DNA of 64,000 nt from Kumtagia yinganensis (GTDB taxonomy: Bacteria > Pseudomonadota > Alphaproteobacteria > Rhizobiales > Rhizobiaceae), in contig NZ_JBEBMH010000024.1 of NCBI RefSeq assembly GCF_040081985.1, positions 1 to 64,000 on the forward strand, given 5' to 3'. The position numbers and the translations under genes were made by a program. Within the stretch, counting starts at the first letter, position 1; every line of letters begins with the position of its first letter. The notes under the pieces are model-generated. The model was not told the origin of the DNA, did not search any database, and was given only the letters and a program-made list of their open reading frames with translations. This document shows positions 59,927 through 64,000 of this stretch, piece after piece.

Positions 59927-61123
59927 ATGGCCGTCCACCGACATGTTTTCAGCAAGTTGACCCTTTCAACCTTTATTTTCGCGGCGGCGATTGCCAGCGC
60001 GAACGCGCAGGATGCAAGCGCCGTCGCCGACCGCGTCAAGCAACTCATGGCCAACCAGGGCACGGAGATAAGCTGGTCCGCCATCAATGGCAGCGGCTCT
60101 TCCTTTAAGCTTGAGGGCGTCAAGCTCAGCTTCGCCGGCCATGCGGCACCGCTCGAACTCGGAAATGTCAGCTTCGAGGGGGTCAGCGACGACAATGGCG
60201 GCTATCGCATCGAGAGCATCAGCACCGAGGCCTACACCACCACGGAAGATGGCGCGACGATCGAGATCAGTCCGTTCAAGACGACCGGGCTCAAGGTGCC
60301 GGCCGCGGGCTCGACCGATCCGATGGCCCAGATGCTGTTTGCCGAGGGCGCGGAACTTGCCAGCCTCAGCGTCAAGTTGGGCGACAAGACCCCGTTCTCG
60401 CTCGAAGGCTTCTCGGTCGAGGTGACGCCGCCCGCCGACGGCAAGCCCATCGAATTCTCGGGCGCGGCCGAGAAATTCACCGCCGACCTGTCGCTGGTCA
60501 CGGACCCGCAGGCGAAGGCCGCGATCGAGGCGATGGGATATCAGACGATCAATGGTTCTCTGGACATGGCCGGCTCGTGGCAGCTCTCAGACGGGCGCAT
60601 GGGGCTCAGCCAGTTCGACGTCACGGTCGACAACGCCGGAACGTTCGGCATGACCTACGATATCGGCGGCTATACGCCGGACTTCATCAAGGCCATGCAG
60701 GACGTCCAGAAGCAGATGGCCGCGCAGCCGGAGGGCGCCGACAATTCGGCGCAGGGCCTGGCCATGCTCGGCCTGATGCAGCAACTGACCTTCCAGGCGG
60801 CCAGCCTGCGCTGGGACGACGATTCGCTGACCGGCAAGGTGATCGACTACGTCGCCAAGCTGCAGAACATGAAGCCCGAGGACATCAAGAACCAGGCCAA
60901 GGCGATCGTGCCGTTCCTGACGGCGCAACTGAACAATCCCGACCTGTCCGCCGCGCTCACCGCCGCGGTGACAAAATATCTCGACGACCCGCAGAGCCTG
61001 GAAATTTCGGCTGAGCCGGCCTCGCCGGTGCCGTTCTCGCAAATCGCGGCATCCAGCATGGCGGATCCGATGGCCCTCACCAAGTCGCTCGGCGTCACGG
61101 TGACCGCGAACGAAGAGGAATAA
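59927..61123 (+). CDS. Exported hypothetical protein (398 aa)
   Basis: A signal peptide (FSKLTLSTFIFAAAIASANA, cleaved before QDASA) leads into a long, regular beta-rich protein with repeats such as EISWSAINGSGSSFKLEGVK, VSFEGVSDDNGGYRIESIST, and QFDVTVDNAGTFGMTYDIGG. The pattern resembles periplasmic AsmA-like or DUF945-like proteins but I cannot place it in a family. GGGA stands before the ATG at 59927. It ends in a strong terminator and is therefore a single-gene unit. It shares a 191 bp interval with the divergent parC. Confidence 0.75.
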   Translation: MAVHRHVFSKLTLSTFIFAAAIASANAQDASAVADRVKQLMANQGTEISWSAINGSGSSFKLEGVKLSFAGHAAPLELGNVSFEGVSDDNGGYRIESISTEAYTTTEDGATIEISPFKTTGLKVPAAGSTDPMAQMLFAEGAELASLSVKLGDKTPFSLEGFSVEVTPPADGKPIEFSGAAEKFTADLSLVTDPQAKAAIEAMGYQTINGSLDMAGSWQLSDGRMGLSQFDVTVDNAGTFGMTYDIGGYTPDFIKAMQDVQKQMAAQPEGADNSAQGLAMLGLMQQLTFQAASLRWDDDSLTGKVIDYVAKLQNMKPEDIKNQAKAIVPFLTAQLNNPDLSAALTAAVTKYLDDPQSLEISAEPASPVPFSQIAASSMADPMALTKSLGVTVTANEEE

Positions 61124-61144
61124 GACTCGCGTCTTCCGTCCTCG

Positions 61145-61170
61145 AAAGCCCGGCCGCGCGCCGGGCTTTT
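61145..61170 (+). terminator. Intrinsic terminator after the exported protein gene
   Basis: Stem AAAGCCCGGC (61145-61154) with GCCGGGCTTT (61160-61169), loop CGCGC, and a TTTT run. Confidence 0.85.
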
Positions 61171-61281
61171 GCACTGTTGCAACACCCTTCAATAATTCTC
61201 CAAGCCGATATTCCTCCGCAATCCGGTCCAATTGCAGCCGCGTTCACGCGCAAGATCTTAGCTGGTTGAGAGGGATTGCGA

Positions 61282-61734
61282 ATGATCAAGACCGCGCTGG
61301 TTGCAATGACCGTCATAGGCTGCGATTGCGACGCAAAGCTCTGCGAATACATCGCCGAGACGCCTGCCCAGTGGACGACGGTCGCCGAATGCGAAGCCGC
61401 GATGCAGTCGCAGATCGTCGGCCGCAACAGTTTCAATTACCCGCTGATCTCGGGCATTTGCCGCACCGTTCAGGATCCGGTGGAAGGTGCCATTGCCGTC
61501 TCGGCCGGGCGCGAGCGCGATTTGCCGGCGACGTTTGATACCAGCCCTCCCGGTGCCACTGGCCTTTACGGAAACGTCCTGGCCGGAGGCGAACTGGTGT
61601 TCCGCGGGGGCGCCGACGGATATGCGCTGGTCAAGTCGGGGTTCGGCCAAGCGGCCGGCGGCACGATCGGTCTGTTCAGGCGCTCGGCCTCGTATCTGCT
61701 TCCGGCGGGCTGGGTCGAGCAGGCCGCGAAGTAG
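61282..61734 (+). CDS. Hypothetical secreted or periplasmic Cys-containing protein (150 aa)
   Basis: ATG at 61282 after AGAGGG. It has a short hydrophobic start (MIKTALVAMTVIGCDCDAKL) with several Cys (two near residues 14-16, others at 21, 38 and 60), which may be a short signal or a lipobox-like region, and otherwise a soluble domain with GLYGNVLAGGELVFRGGADG. It is not recognised. Its last 59 bases overlap the 3' end of the convergent peptidase gene. A role is not clear. Confidence 0.6.
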   Translation: MIKTALVAMTVIGCDCDAKLCEYIAETPAQWTTVAECEAAMQSQIVGRNSFNYPLISGICRTVQDPVEGAIAVSAGRERDLPATFDTSPPGATGLYGNVLAGGELVFRGGADGYALVKSGFGQAAGGTIGLFRRSASYLLPAGWVEQAAK

Positions 61735-62362
61735 CCGCCGCGCTGGACAGCACGGTGCGCAGGATCATGCCTTCGCCGCGAAGCAACGCCTCATCGGACA
61801 ATATGCATCCCGCGCCGACCATCGGAACGTGGACAAATCCGCTGATACCAGGCGAAAAGCTCTCGCAGACGCCGGCCAGAGACAACGTCATCACGACATT
61901 GCAGAGATAGCCTCCCGCGTCGTCGGACCAGGAGACGGGCAGGTTTTCAGCCTTCAGCGCATCGTGAATGGCATGAAGCGGGAGGCGCGATTCCAGCAGC
62001 GCGGGCGCCGCGCAGATCGGCCCATCCGGCGGCGCGAAACCGGAATTGTCCGGCTTTGCATTCTGGAATCCGTTGCGGGCCAGACTTTCGAGCCGGAACC
62101 CGCCGCAGCCATGGGCGAGGCCGAAATGCAAGGCGATGTCCGGTGCGAAGGTTTTGCCGATCATCGACAGGCGCGGCCCGATCGATCGGTAATCGACCGG
62201 CAGCAATTCGGCGCGGAAGGCGGCCATGCCGTCGAGCGGCGGCGGCTCGTTGCGCAGCCGTTCGACGAGCCATTGCGTCGGATTGACCGGCGCCCCGGGA
62301 AACGGCTCGAACCCGGTCACAAGGACGCGCGGCAGGTTTTCCGAGCCCGCCGCGCCGCTCAT
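61676..62362 (-). CDS. Pyroglutamyl-peptidase-like protein (peptidase C15)
   Basis: A 228-aa member of the C15 family: the N-terminal RVLVTGFEPFPGAPVNPTQW, the catalytic Cys in DDAGGYLCNVVMTLSL, and the His in ISGFVHVPMVG. The Glu of the triad is probably within the LHFGLAHGCGGFRLESLARN segment. It removes N-terminal pyroglutamate from peptides. The end is longer and low in structure (SSAAATSRPARPSPPEADTR), which overlaps the convergent neighbour. It is 3 bp from the aspS stop and on the same strand, so it may be cotranscribed with it. Confidence 0.82.
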   Translation of the reverse strand: MSGAAGSENLPRVLVTGFEPFPGAPVNPTQWLVERLRNEPPPLDGMAAFRAELLPVDYRSIGPRLSMIGKTFAPDIALHFGLAHGCGGFRLESLARNGFQNAKPDNSGFAPPDGPICAAPALLESRLPLHAIHDALKAENLPVSWSDDAGGYLCNVVMTLSLAGVCESFSPGISGFVHVPMVGAGCILSDEALLRGEGMILRTVLSSAAATSRPARPSPPEADTRPSA

Positions 62363-62365
62363 CGG

Positions 62366-64000
<1,635 letters not shown>

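Overview
The window looks like the chromosome of a Rhizobiales alphaproteobacterium, probably Phyllobacteriaceae (Mesorhizobium/Aminobacter-like). The grounds are high GC, long runs of overlapping ATGA genes, a glpSTPQUV-type glycerol ABC operon, BA14K proteins behind EcfG-type (GGAAC-N16-CGTT) promoters, and the gene types phhA/Lrp, bpt and sthA. The organism is inferred from gene content only; no rRNA is present.

Region 1 (1-13669) is the right part of an integrated phage-like element. A tyrosine integrase (12203-13447) lies next to a 46 bp copy of the 3' half of tRNA-Lys(TTT) (13624-13669) that has no 5' half, so this is an att site and the intact tRNA should be left of the window. Leftwards from the integrase, nearly all genes form one tightly overlapping leftward series: a 207-aa unknown, an AlpA-like HTH protein, SSB, a Toprim primase, a RecA-like helicase with a GATAAG repeat cluster in its 3' end, several unknowns, a P27-type small terminase, four tiny genes, a tape-measure protein carrying a TIGR02594 peptidase-like domain, and one tail-associated unknown. 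Large terminase, portal, protease, capsid and major tail genes are absent from the place where they should be, so the element is a deleted prophage or a satellite. A few rightward small ORFs lie at 479-1510.

Region 2 (13670-26900) is chromosomal: a LysR regulator with a CoA-transferase/acyl-CoA dehydrogenase/HTD2-type hydratase operon; a LuxR-type regulator whose receiver lacks the phosphoacceptor Asp; a probable anti-Shine-Dalgarno-loop sRNA (20457-20557, minus strand); an SGNH hydrolase; NudK; two tandem BA14K proteins, each behind an EcfG promoter; glpK; and a membrane-anchored TIGR02594 homologue that has lost both catalytic residues and sits between glpK and the rest of the glp genes.

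Region 3 (26916-38110) is the glycerol system: glpR, glpD, glpS, glpT, glpP, glpQ, an unknown 115-aa gene, glpU and glpV, all leftward, with TTTCG-type palindromes in front of glpR and glpD. A YddA/SbmA-like ABC exporter lies upstream. Next to it is a LacI regulator (39316) and a leftward set of very small genes. Two of these (48 and 55 aa) are paralogues, and they share the intergenic region with near-palindromic TTGAATCGATCCAA operators.

Region 4 (40504-64000) is mostly ordinary chromosome: a FecR/CHASE2-cyclase pair, an amidase, sthA, an RDD protein, bpt, an EamA transporter, SDR-phhA divergent from an Lrp regulator, an AI-2E transporter, a 226 bp MITE-like palindromic repeat, a TetR-MFP-RND efflux operon with a clear TetR operator, parC, two exported unknowns, a pyroglutamyl-peptidase-like protein and the 3' part of aspS.
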